From Membranipora membranacea (taxonomy: Eukaryota > Bryozoa > Gymnolaemata > Cheilostomatida > Membraniporidae), in the NCBI GenBank assembly GCA_914767715.1, contig OU612065.1:12648001-12712000 (forward strand): a stretch of 64,000 nucleotides of DNA, given 5' to 3'. The notes beneath the pieces are model-generated. The model had not been told where the DNA came from and did not search any database. It saw nothing but the letters and a program-made list of their open reading frames with translations. Below are positions 37,001 through 48,000 of the stretch, piece by piece; position 1 is the stretch's first letter, and each line of letters opens with the position of its first letter. Made by a program: the position numbers and the translations under genes.

Positions 37001-39040
37001 TAGGCAAATTCCTTCCGAAAAGAAGTTCTAAAAAAAAATCACAAACTAGATTTAAATTATTTCAAATACATGACAATTTGAAGATAAGAAATGGTTAGTC
37101 AAATGTATGCATCTTCTATGATATATATATTATCTAACTTTCTTTTCACCCTTAGTTGTAGAAGAGCAGCAAGAAGAGGAAATACCTAGAAATGATCAGT
37201 CTGATTGTTTACACAGGTCAAACATGACAGTGCGGAGCACACACACCCTTCAAAGTTATGCCTCCCCTCCCCATCATCACGGCGATCATTGCGTACTTTT
37301 TGTTATGCATTCAGACTCCCATGACGAAAAAAACACCAGCAATCTCATTTCCAGTTTAAAATCAATATTGTCATCTGCTTGCAGCTTTAGATATCCAAAA
37401 ACAAAACACAGTTAAGATTTTTGAAACATGAGATGGGATCTTGGTCTCTGGTGGACACTGTCAGCAGAGTAAATCCCATGAAATATGTCAAAACTAAATC
37501 TCTGATATGGCTTACTTTGAAATACTTGTATGCACAATGAGTGCCACACAGTGACCACCATTGCATATAATGGATCATTCTATGACATAGCATGACTGCA
37601 GTGCAGTGTGTATTGCCCAGTAATTGACTATCTATTCACTCAATCTGTTTCAAAGACTGAAGGGCATATTTAACACTTGGGTTGTATCCAGAATTGCAGA
37701 ATTTCGATAATAACGGGTATGTAGAACCCTGTGAGTTAGGCCTAGGGCAAGATCACATTACATCGCTTTGGCAGCAATGAATTGTCATAGCTAGTGTATG
37801 GTTGGTAATATCCTGCAACGACAAGCATCACTCACAAGAACCCTGTTCTTTTCAAGATATCAAACAAATGTAATAGAACTTACTCCTTGGTTTATTTATG
37901 ATGTATGGGCGCGATCCAGGATTCTTAGGTTAGACTGACGTCAGGTATGTTGCAGGCTTTGTGCAGAAGTCAAATGTTCATCACAACCAGCAACAACACC
38001 TGTTACAGTACAGACAAATGACCTGTACATTTTGAGAGAACCGGTTATGTTAGGCAGGTAATCCTAATTCATTTTGTTCTACTAGGATTGTTTGAACAAA
38101 ACAGCTGGCACGTTTGTACAAAAAGGATAGCCAGTAAAGTTCAGTTGAATGAAAGGTAGTTTTCGAAGTAGCCGCCTAGTGTGAACCATTGGGTATTTTA
38201 GCATCCAAAAAATCAACGTGGCTCATGTAAGCATCATTAAAACACCACAATATATTTTTATGTTGACATCCAATTCATTGCAATTGGTTTGATAAATGAT
38301 TGACAGTCACAACAATGATGAAAATATATAAGCATCAGTGGTGTTAGATTCTACTACAAAAAGGAAGTTTTAAATTTCAAACTTAGGTTTGGTCTGTAGA
38401 ACAGGTTTAGTCTTTCATTTTAACACCTATTTTTACTTTATCAAGAACTGTCTAAGCCAAGAAATTAGCATTTGAACTGTTTTATTTTGCTTACCACTGA
38501 TTGTTGTATTTACTGAGAATAATTTGATAAAACCTTAGCGAATGAAGCTGTAGACTGAGAACAAACAGAGGTCAAAGGTGAGCAAAAGGACTTTTGATTG
38601 GTCTGATATAATTGCGCCAAATACGTATTAAACCCACTGATCACACTTACACTCTTTCTATCCAATTGATGATGAAAAAGGTGACCATGGGCAGAACTTG
38701 TCTACTCCAAAACAAAGTGTCTGGTAATGTTTGACCGGCCTGGGTCTTACTCTTAGTCAACAAGAAAAAGAAACATTGGGGACCAGATCAGCATTTAAAG
38801 AGACTCATATTTAAGAGTAGAACCCTGTCACTGTGACCATGGTGTGGTGTAGCCTGGCCTGACATGCTGAGCATGCTCTATCTATCAATATCATTGATTG
38901 ATTTGAAACTGAAAGAGCTTGTCAAGACTTTTTGGGGACACTCGACAGACTGCTTGCTAGGTATGATAATGAAGAGGAGGAAAAAGAAGTGAGAATATTA
39001 GATATGCCCTTGTCAACACACTTTTTTGTTTGATCTGACC

Positions 39041-39081
39041 ACAGGTCTACTCCAAAATCCCAGGTTTTGGAGTAGACCTGT
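39041..39081. repeat. Foldback, 17 bp perfect stem, 7 nt loop
   Basis: ACAGGTCTACTCCAAAA (39041-39057), loop TCCCAGG, and the exact reverse complement at 39065-39081. It is intergenic and of unknown role. Confidence 0.75.
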
Positions 39082-39501
39082 CTGGGGATCTGACACATAT
39101 ATATGGATTAATAGCATGTTTACAGCAAGTTGCCCAGATCAGCTGATACATTTTTAGGTGATGATATAGAGAGTGTGATATGTGTCCCTTTATCAGTCAC
39201 CAGATATCATCAATGAGCATCTATCGATCAGCACATGGCCCCAACAGACCCCACAACTATCATCAGTACTTCATTCCACCAAGGAGTAACAGTAACTCTT
39301 CTATTCCTCCATGATTCCATCACCAAAAACTCTGCGCTATCGCCAATTTGTCTTCATAAAACAGCTAGGAGAACTGTCTACCACTTGTAGACAGCCAGCC
39401 TCTTATCCCCAACACTTTTTATCACCTACGTTCATAGCTGTTTCTCTCATGTCTTTGGTACATGGCCCAGAAACGATTTACGGCTTATAAAAAAAAAGCG
39501 C

Positions 39502-39605
39502 TTCTGAGTCACGACGAAGAGTCGACGTTAGGAGCTAAAAACCATCAGGTGAGATATCTGATGATTTTCAGCTCCTAACGCCGACTCTCTGTCATTGCAT
39601 CAGGA
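39502..39605 (-). repeat. Long foldback with 30 bp inner stem, candidate hairpin RNA or MITE
   Basis: The arms 39519-39548 (GAGTCGACGTTAGGAGCT...) and 39558-39587 (...AGCTCCTAACGCCGACTC) pair over 30 positions with a 9 nt loop. There are only three mismatches, at 39525/39581, 39537/39569 and 39542/39564. All three are A/C on the plus strand and so become G-U pairs in a minus-strand RNA. Weaker pairing extends the stem outward to about 39502-39605. The size fits a pre-miRNA, but a small palindromic transposon would look the same. Confidence 0.55.
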
Positions 39606-40937
39606 ATGTTAATATTCCTATACCGTTTCCGGGTCAAGTATCTAAAACATAAGAGGAGCAGCTATAAACCTAACTTATTGGCAGTGTCAAAGCTGTAGGA
39701 GACGACTGCCTTATGGTAGACAGTTCCACTCTATGGCTGTTCTTATGGAGAAGAATTCGCAATAGTGCAGGGTTAATGGGGTAAAGTACTGCAGGTTATG
39801 GCGTCTGCCGAAGCTATGCGTTGGTCTGGTGATATGTGCATTGAACACATCTGGGGTGTAGAAGTGATAAGAGCGAAAGACCTGGACCTGGATTTAGTGA
39901 GACCCAAACTGCTTTTCCAGAGGACTAGCAATCATATAAGTTAAATTTGGCCTAGCCCTTTGTCCAGTTCTAGCCATCCAAATCATCAAACTTTTTGGCG
40001 AGCCTAAGGTGCCTGCCCTTTGGTGTATAGTGTTGTTTAAGTTGGGAGTATTGGTCTTGAAATTATTCATGACCGTTAGCAGAATGGGCTTTTGGGGCTT
40101 GCACACATGTACTTCAGATCCACTTTTTGATGCTGGTAGCACAAAAATGCCCCTGCTGTATTTACACCCACACTTGGTAAATACTCATCACTGGTGAAAG
40201 TCCCAAATCTGTACGGAAAAGCTTGTTGTATGGTCTATGGGATATTCGACGCCCTTCTTAATGTGAGGAGAGTTGTAATTTTTTCTCTTATTTACTGACA
40301 AGAGATATTTCTAGTAGGTTAAGTCAGCAGTCTGATTTTGCATCCCGAAGCATCTAGGAAACTTCGATATTCAGTATGAAATAGCTGAAAGATGCAAAAC
40401 TTTGGTCCATGTTATGCTTCCAACTAAAGATTCTTGTTATATGATATAGAATTCCGGTTATATCAGCAGGCCACACAAAAGTGATTTATTGCGATCCTAC
40501 ATGTCCCTCTATAACTTACCTTAATCCAATGAGACTGTAACATAGCTTTCGTCAAAATTATGCTGAGTGCTAATTATCTTTTATGTTGGTTCCTCAGTGA
40601 TTACCATAAATGATGATTATGGCACAACATCAGCATGCGAAATCCCTGTGTTATTGTTGTGCCAAACCTCCAGAAATGCACTGAATCAGAACAGGAAATT
40701 GTTTGCAACAGAATAATGAAGCAGTAGGTCCCAACAGTAGCGAAGAAGATTACATATCTAGGTATAAGATCTACACACTTAATTAGTGTTAGTCAGAGAA
40801 AAACGCAAGCAGAAGAAATTAGCCATCTACATTTTTCTTTTACTTTAAGTGTTGGTTCAGAATTAGATCAAGTTCAATCGTATTGCCTCTGTAACTACTT
40901 TTATTATTCCAGTGATTTACTCCAGTGAGTAGGAGAG

Positions 40938-43900
40938 ATGGAAGATGACAGCCAAAATAATTCTACTGACGGAGGTACAAGAGCCTGTGTTGGCCAGCAA
41001 GAAAACGCTGAAGCATGTGAAACTGCACCACAGTTATCAAAAAACAAACTTAGGAAACTAAAGAAATTGGAAATGAAGCTGAAATTCCGCCCTGAGAGAA
41101 GGTGAGGAGATGCAGTTTGTAACAAGTTTGTGAAATAATTCAATTCTCCCAATCCATTACAGACGTTACAGTTGGGTATTCCATTGTAAAACGTAGAGGA
41201 GTTGTCATAAATATATAAAACAATTTGTACATGTTCTAATGTTGAATGATTGTGAGGGTGTCGGCATCAGTCCTGATAAAGTTCAAATCCGGAGCTCAGA
41301 GCTATGACATTTTGTTAGTGACACCCCATTTACAATTTGATTCTTGGTGACAGAGCTTATAACTGCAGGGACCTTATGTTCTTAACCTCTGGTATAACAA
41401 CTTGACAGCGGTTTTCTTTGCACAATGAATACCATGACAACAATAAATGAATTACATAAGCTCACTTGCATATGTTTGTTCACAGAAAGTTGGAGAGGGC
41501 ACGGAAGAAAGAAAAAAGAAAGCAAGCATATGAAGCGGGTGAGGTCCTTCCTCCTACTCGCAAGCATCTACGCAAAGACCCAAAACAACCTGTAGATATA
41601 AATATTGTTGTTGATTGCTCATTTGAAGAGTTTATGTCGGAGAATGACATAAAGAAGTTGGTAAAGCAGCTTCAGCATTGCTATGCTATCAACCGGAGGG
41701 CAGAGCAACCGTTTAAGGTAAGCCACTAGTGTATTATAGATAATGTTATTGGAATATCATGTGCTTCCAATAAGAAAACGGTAGAATAATTACCAACCAG
41801 CAAATGGTAAATTTTCCTGGGTATATTATTTAGGAGTTGTTCTCACCAAGCCCTTCTGAGGTATAAAGATGCAGCTCTACTTGATTATTGATTAAACATA
41901 CCCTATAATCAAAATGTAGACTATTCATCAGCATTCAGCATATACTATCGCTATGGTTCACTCTCATATAGTATATACTATAACATGGCTATGACGCAGC
42001 TAAATCATTACATCAAATGCGATAATGGCAAGAGAACCAACAGTACAGTAGCTTAAATAAATGAAAGTAATAGTCCTAGTCCTGTCAATAATGTCCCTCC
42101 GAAGTTTTACCATGTAATTGAACTATGAGCTCTGTTTTGCAGTACCATGTTACGAGTCACAGCGGGCAATCAAGAGATATCATCGACAACCTGGCCGGAA
42201 CACACAGCTGGGATGTGAGTTATAACAATAATGTTTTACAGTTATAATACATTTTGGATGAAGGAAACTTAGGACACTTTGTTCACACAAGTGGCTCTGT
42301 GTAAGTTCTAAACTGTGATATGATGTGAAGGCCCAGTTTATCTTTTTTCACATTGTCCTAAGGATCCCAAAAAATAATATAAGTTTTGCGTCGGTGATCA
42401 GAAAATAACCATGAGGTTTGTAACATGGTGGGAAGAAACTAACCAGACAGCGTCGACTGTCATTATCCGGAGAAAGTTATCCCTTTCTATATTAAGTAAT
42501 TCAGTACCTGCCATTAAGTTACTTCAAATGCTGAATTTAAAATATTATCAAATACCTCTTCTGAAACATCATTATCTTACTGCATAGAGGAAGTTTCCTT
42601 GCAATTTTCTAATGAAACATTCGCTATAATTATATCAATTCTACAAAACATTCGATTTTCACAACATTTCCAAACATGGCTGACATAAAGTCAGAACCTT
42701 GATTTAACGATTATATGCCACATAGCTGAACTTACTTTAGCGAATATTTTAGCCCAAAATGTATTAACTCTTGACAAGAGTTGCACGCGACAGGTCATAC
42801 ATAAAACGCATGCAAGTTCTGAGAAATCTGTCTTTATTTTTAGTGCCAATTGACCCAACGCCAATTTAAAGCTCTATCACCCACATTTTATTCCATTTAT
42901 AATTGACCTCCCATCAATCATTTTTTTCCTGTACAGCGCAAGTTAATAAACAATAAATCATTATAAAGTAAAAATCAGAAATCTGTTGATACTATATTGA
43001 AGCCAGGCTCACATTCTTTTGAATAGATAAATATGCTATAATTCTCATAAAAAAAGGCAAACACATTAAAAAATAACTCTTCTATTAAATCCATTATACA
43101 TCATAATACTTGAGTCTGCCACACTGAAACACATCACTACCTGTTCCAGGTTAAGTGGGCAGCTCAGCCATATCATGAGGTTTTCTCTAAGAAAGACATA
43201 GTATACCTTTCGGCCGAGTCTGATAATGTGATTGAGACTCTCGAAGTTGGAAAGGCGTACATCATTGGTGGACTGGTGGATCATAATCGAGAAAAGGTAG
43301 AGTATGATTACATAAAGCTTGTGTAATGAACTCAGTGTATGGGCTGCGCACAGCATGGTGTTGAAATGCGACAAGGTTGTGAATTGTTCAATAAACCTGG
43401 AGTACAACAGCACACCCCAATAAGTCATAATCTTTTTTGGAATAATGATGTTACATTGTTTGTTAATGGGTTTCCTTATCTGACTCTTGATGCAAGATTA
43501 ACCTCACTGTGACTTATATACATTTTCTTTTACAGGGGATGTGTCATAAACTGGCAGTAGAGAAGGGAGTTTCTCATGCGCAGCTTCCAATCTCACAATA
43601 TATAGATCTCAAATGTAGGAAAGTCCTCACTATAGATCATGGTAAGCTGCCTGAATGCTCTCTTATTGACCATGGAGAACAATTGGGTTGTTGTCGTGGG
43701 TTGTCCTGCATAGAAGCTGACCATGCAACTAGGTGTTCATACTCGTCAAATCATAAATGATGAAAAAATTTGAATCTTGCTGTACATTCAAATGTTGAAA
43801 AATACTAAGAGGATTATTAGCGATGGGAAATCTCCCTTAACTTGCAATCATCAAGTATCATGCACTTTTGAAAATTGTCATCTTCCCAGTCTTATCCTGA

Positions 43901-44447
43901 GACTCTGTTTCCTATGGGTTGTCTTTCCAGGCCTTGTTTGGAAAAAGAATACAGTCCTGTCAAGTTAATGAATACTAGAGCTGGCACCTTGATGTCAAAT
44001 GCCATTTGCGCCTTCATTAAATCGAAAAAAACTAAGGCAGTCTTTGACTGACTTTTTCGTGGCACTGGCAGAGCTAAGTACAGATTTTCGCATACATGTT
44101 ATTAACTAACTACATGTCATTTCTTTTCCTCTGTAGTGTTTGAGATACTACAGAAGTATCATGAACTTAAGGACTGGAAAGCTGCTTTCTTTGCTGTAAT
44201 TCCCAAAAGAAAAGGTGCTCAAGAAAAAGAAGACATCACACCAGACACTGAAAGTAAGGTTGCTGATGACACGGCCAGCAATCAACCCGATATGACATCG
44301 GAGCCGTCTGTAACAGGCAATGAGCAAAGTCAGCATCACAAACAATCACAGCTAGATACAAAGTCAGGTTTGGAAAAAGATGACACTGACAACAAAGACA
44401 GCAATGAGATAAATGATCCCGCCCCAAACACAGGTGAAGTTGGCTAA
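40938..44447 (+). CDS. TRMT10A: tRNA (guanine-9-N1)-methyltransferase, TRMT10A type, 6 exons, 343 aa
   Basis: The exons are 40938-41101, 41486-41717, 42143-42214, 43150-43296, 43536-43641 and 44137-44447, summing to 1032 nt in frame. The enzyme methylates N1 of the purine at tRNA position 9 with S-adenosylmethionine, using a SPOUT (trefoil-knot) fold. The protein has a Lys/Arg-rich, probably coiled N-terminal segment ([18 protein letters not shown]). Next come [29 protein letters not shown] and YHVTSHSGQ. The family signature [11 protein letters not shown] holds the conserved Asp proposed for catalysis, and [20 protein letters not shown] and [10 protein letters not shown] follow. The acidic tail is low in complexity. 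Length and layout match human TRMT10A (339 aa), so the cytosolic/nuclear paralogue fits better than the mitochondrial TRMT10C. AATAAA at 44570-44575 is a likely poly(A) signal. The gene is convergent with the adhesion GPCR. Confidence 0.94.
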
Positions 44448-45093
44448 TGCTAATGCTTATTTCTGGTCATTATAATTAAATTTTGTGATGGAAACGATGA
44501 AGGACAAAGTGGAATTTGAAGATGTAAAGGAATTTTAGCATCAAACTTCGCATCGATAAAATAAATCCATATGAATGAAATTATGCAGATGTAATATAAT
44601 ATAAAAAAGTATAAATGATAATTATGAGTGATAAAAATTGATCAAAAATAACTTATTTTATATGGAGACTCAGATCAGTCATAGTTTTTTTGGGAAAGAC
44701 ACCTCATCATATTTGAGCAAAATACAAAAAGACTAGATAAAATAAACATCTACCAGTGGTTATTACATACAGAATATCACATAATACCGTACTGTAAAAG
44801 TAAAACAGTGGCGCAACCAGACTAATTATATTACCGGCCAAATTTTCAACCTGAACTTTGGATGAAGAAGTGATCTGAGAGGTTTGATAAATGATAGTAC
44901 ATTGAGTTAACTGCTGCTGCAGTCTTATCCAAGGTAAATTTGATTTCGCTCTACTGGCATTGGTAGCTGAAGTTCAACAGGTGCAACAGTATACAGGTAA
45001 TGCATGACTGTTCACTGTTTTCCCTCAGTCGTTACCAAGCTAAAGTTTGGAGGGATTCAGCATTGATTGCTGTTGGTATTAAATCATCAGGGA
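44448..45093. other. 3' flanks of two convergent genes
   Basis: This stretch holds the 3' UTR and poly(A) region of TRMT10 (AATAAA 44570-44575) and the presumed 3' UTR of the minus-strand receptor gene. Nothing else is visible. Confidence 0.5.
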
Positions 45094-48000
45094 TCAAGTC
45101 TCGTAGTCTTCTATGTCTTGTAATTCATTTATGTCACCCAATTCGTCATACATCTGCAAACAAAGAATTAACAGTCAGTCAAATAATCATTTCCAGATTG
45201 ACAGTTCTTGGCGGATTTTCTGCATGTGACTGAGCAAAAAGTTATATCTGTCCTTCAAGTGACCAAGTATGCTATTGCCCATACCCAACCCAACCATAAA
45301 ATCTTATTTGGACTATGATGCAGACATTTGTGACCATTTCTTCGCAATAACTTCTCCTGTGGACATTGAAATTGGCCTGTCCATTCCCAGATACTAAAAT
45401 ATGTCCTCACATGTTTCCAACAATCAAAACCTAATAATCCTTCATACTCACCCCATTTTTCTGATCATTGAGGGAATGGTGTGCCTGATATTTATGTATA
45501 GACGAAGGCTGAGCTGAGTTTTTGTGTTGAGAGATTTGATCATGTAAGTCGGAGCAGAGTGAAGAGTTTGAGAAGTCATGCTGGCTGCCCTCTCCGGAGC
45601 CGGAACTTCTGCGTGATCCACTATCGCTGCCATCACCTAGACTGGTGGTCACAGTGCTTATAGAGAACTTAGTTGATGCTCCTGAGTATGAGGTATGCTG
45701 GGGAGGAGCTCTGGAAAAAGTAAAAAATCATCGGACACTTACAAGGTTTAGTAATTGGAACTCTTCAGAAGATTTCTTTCCCTTGCGCTAGGTCTACTGT
45801 TATGTGAAAATCTGTCCAAACAGCAACATCAGCGATTGTAAATCTGAGCAGGTTCGGCCCCCTAAATTATATTCAATAATCCATCCTACTTCTGCAAACA
45901 CTGAAATTATCATAGTCAAATTTTTAAGAGATGGTAACTCTGGCGAGGTAGAACACTAGATACATACTGCCAGACATGTTTAGCAGATAGATTCGAAAGA
46001 GTTGAATCCTCCCTCTGATATGCACCATTCACTTTGCCCCTTGATACATGTAACAGATTTGGTGTAGGAGGTGACTCAACCATATGTCTCAAACCCCCAA
46101 CATTCCTACCAAGTCTTCCATCCACCAGGCCTTCTATTATATCTGAAAAGAGACAAAATGATTTCATTTTTACAATTTTACTTTTACTTTTACAACCTGT
46201 GAGACCAGTATAAACACAGATGCTTAGCTTAGAAACCTGGGCAAGTCACCCCCAGACAGCCTGACCAGGCTGCTAAGCATCTGTGTTGCAGATGCAGGTA
46301 GATGCTTGGTGTACATAATTTTCATTAAAATACTTATACAGCTGACATCTTATAAGGCTTCGAGCAGATGTTTTACAAATAGATTCCTCTTTGACGGAAT
46401 GGCTTCTGGATTACCAACTAGATGGATAATGAATGCCATTTCATATGGCTCCATACATTATAAGAAACCCATAGAGCACACTTAAATAAGGTGTGTGTTG
46501 TAGGAATAGAGAACAGTAAAGGCAGAGATTTTATAATGTGATTCATTTTAATGGTTTACACACCCCTGGATACAGGTTCCGGCGAGACACTGCCACTTGA
46601 AGGCCTATGGAATATGTTAGGAGGCCAGTTCTTTGTATCAGAGTTTTTTCTGAACCAGTTGCTGACTTTGAGTCGTGATTTCTTGCGATTCTTATCATCA
46701 CTTGATGGCTCCAAGGACCTGGAAGATTGATCTCTTTTCCGCTTGAGAGCTGATCGTACCTGAAATGAAATGGTTTCGTTTTTACTCAGACAGAAGTACA
46801 TTGGTATGCAAGTTTGTTGAAATTTTATACTATTGAAATAATAACAGACAATTCATTTCCATATATATAATGATACAGCTTGAGAGTATTCAAGAATTCT
46901 TAGTATTCCATTTACATGCATGCCAAGTTCTATACCACTTACTTCAGAACTACCAACACAGTGGAAGATAAATATGAGAAGTCCTTGTAATGAGTTGATA
47001 ATGACAAACAAGAACTCAAACACAGCCAGCTTCTCGTTCACTGCTAATAATCCCAACACCCAGTTTACTCCCAATATCGGTGTCAATATCAGTACACTCT
47101 TCACCCCAGCCCTACAATGATAGAACACAAACAGAAATTTAAACAACTTGTACCAAACAAATTGTACCACCAATATACATTCATAATACAGCCAACAGTC
47201 ACTTGACAGTTATGATGGTATCGGCAAAGGATATGGACAAGAAGACGCCAAACATGATGATTTCAACTGGCTTGAATGTATAACATGTGGATAGACGTCG
47301 TAGCTGATCACTTACTTAACTGTCTGTAGATTTCTTTTCTCTCGTGGTACCACCGAGACGGCAGACCTCACAACAACCCTCATCACGGCCACCATAATGC
47401 CAAAATTAATCAGAATTACCAAACAGACCGGTCCGATAAAAGCCCATATCAGCCCATCGTGGTTACCTTCCACATCCGTTATCGACAACCAGCAGCTGTA
47501 ATGAGAGGGTTAACTTGATTTTACAGCTTGATATGTTACAGAGACTTTCTACGCTTAGTGAGGCTAAATTAAGGATGCTAATCTGCATAATTTTGGATGT
47601 ATGAATCAAAAAATTTTTACTTTTATGGTGGTCACATGTTCTTAGGTAACAATTCGTTTCACATTCCTGTTAGCCTTTGAAGAAATCTCCCAATTCTACA
47701 AGCAAATTAGCGGGTCCTCTACTTTACTGATTGGATAAAGCTAAAGGTACTACTTACAAATCATCTCTTCCATATCCGTCATGTCTGATTCCCACTGATA
47801 TAGCAACAATTATAACCGGAACACCTGTAATAGGACATATATCAAGGTTAATTTTAGTTCTGCTTAACTGGAAAAGCAAAATGTCGCCAACTTGTTTCAA
47901 GTACCCTGTAGGAAAAAAGTCGTCAATAAATTTTAGATTCCACTAATTTTGATTATCTGGTTATTTGGTTATCTCTCAATATAACTCATTTGATATATAA

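Larger units (their letters stand above)
30269..40937. other. Gene-poor stretch, about 10.7 kb
   Basis: No exon of a recognisable protein was found on either strand. The open frames are short, low in complexity and without domains. Leader exons of the L3MBTL-type gene (minus) and of TRMT10 (plus; an acceptor-like AG at 40911-40912 precedes its ATG) probably lie here. Visible structures are a short GCTATAGT tandem (about 30988-31014), a 17 bp foldback at 39041-39081 and a long foldback at 39502-39605. Confidence 0.5.

Noticed and set aside
43066-43428. 120-residue minus-strand frame
   Set aside because: It overlaps a TRMT10 exon in antisense and has no domain of its own.
44148-44427. Cys-rich minus-strand frames
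   Set aside because: They are antisense to the acidic tail of TRMT10; the cysteines come from complementary codons.
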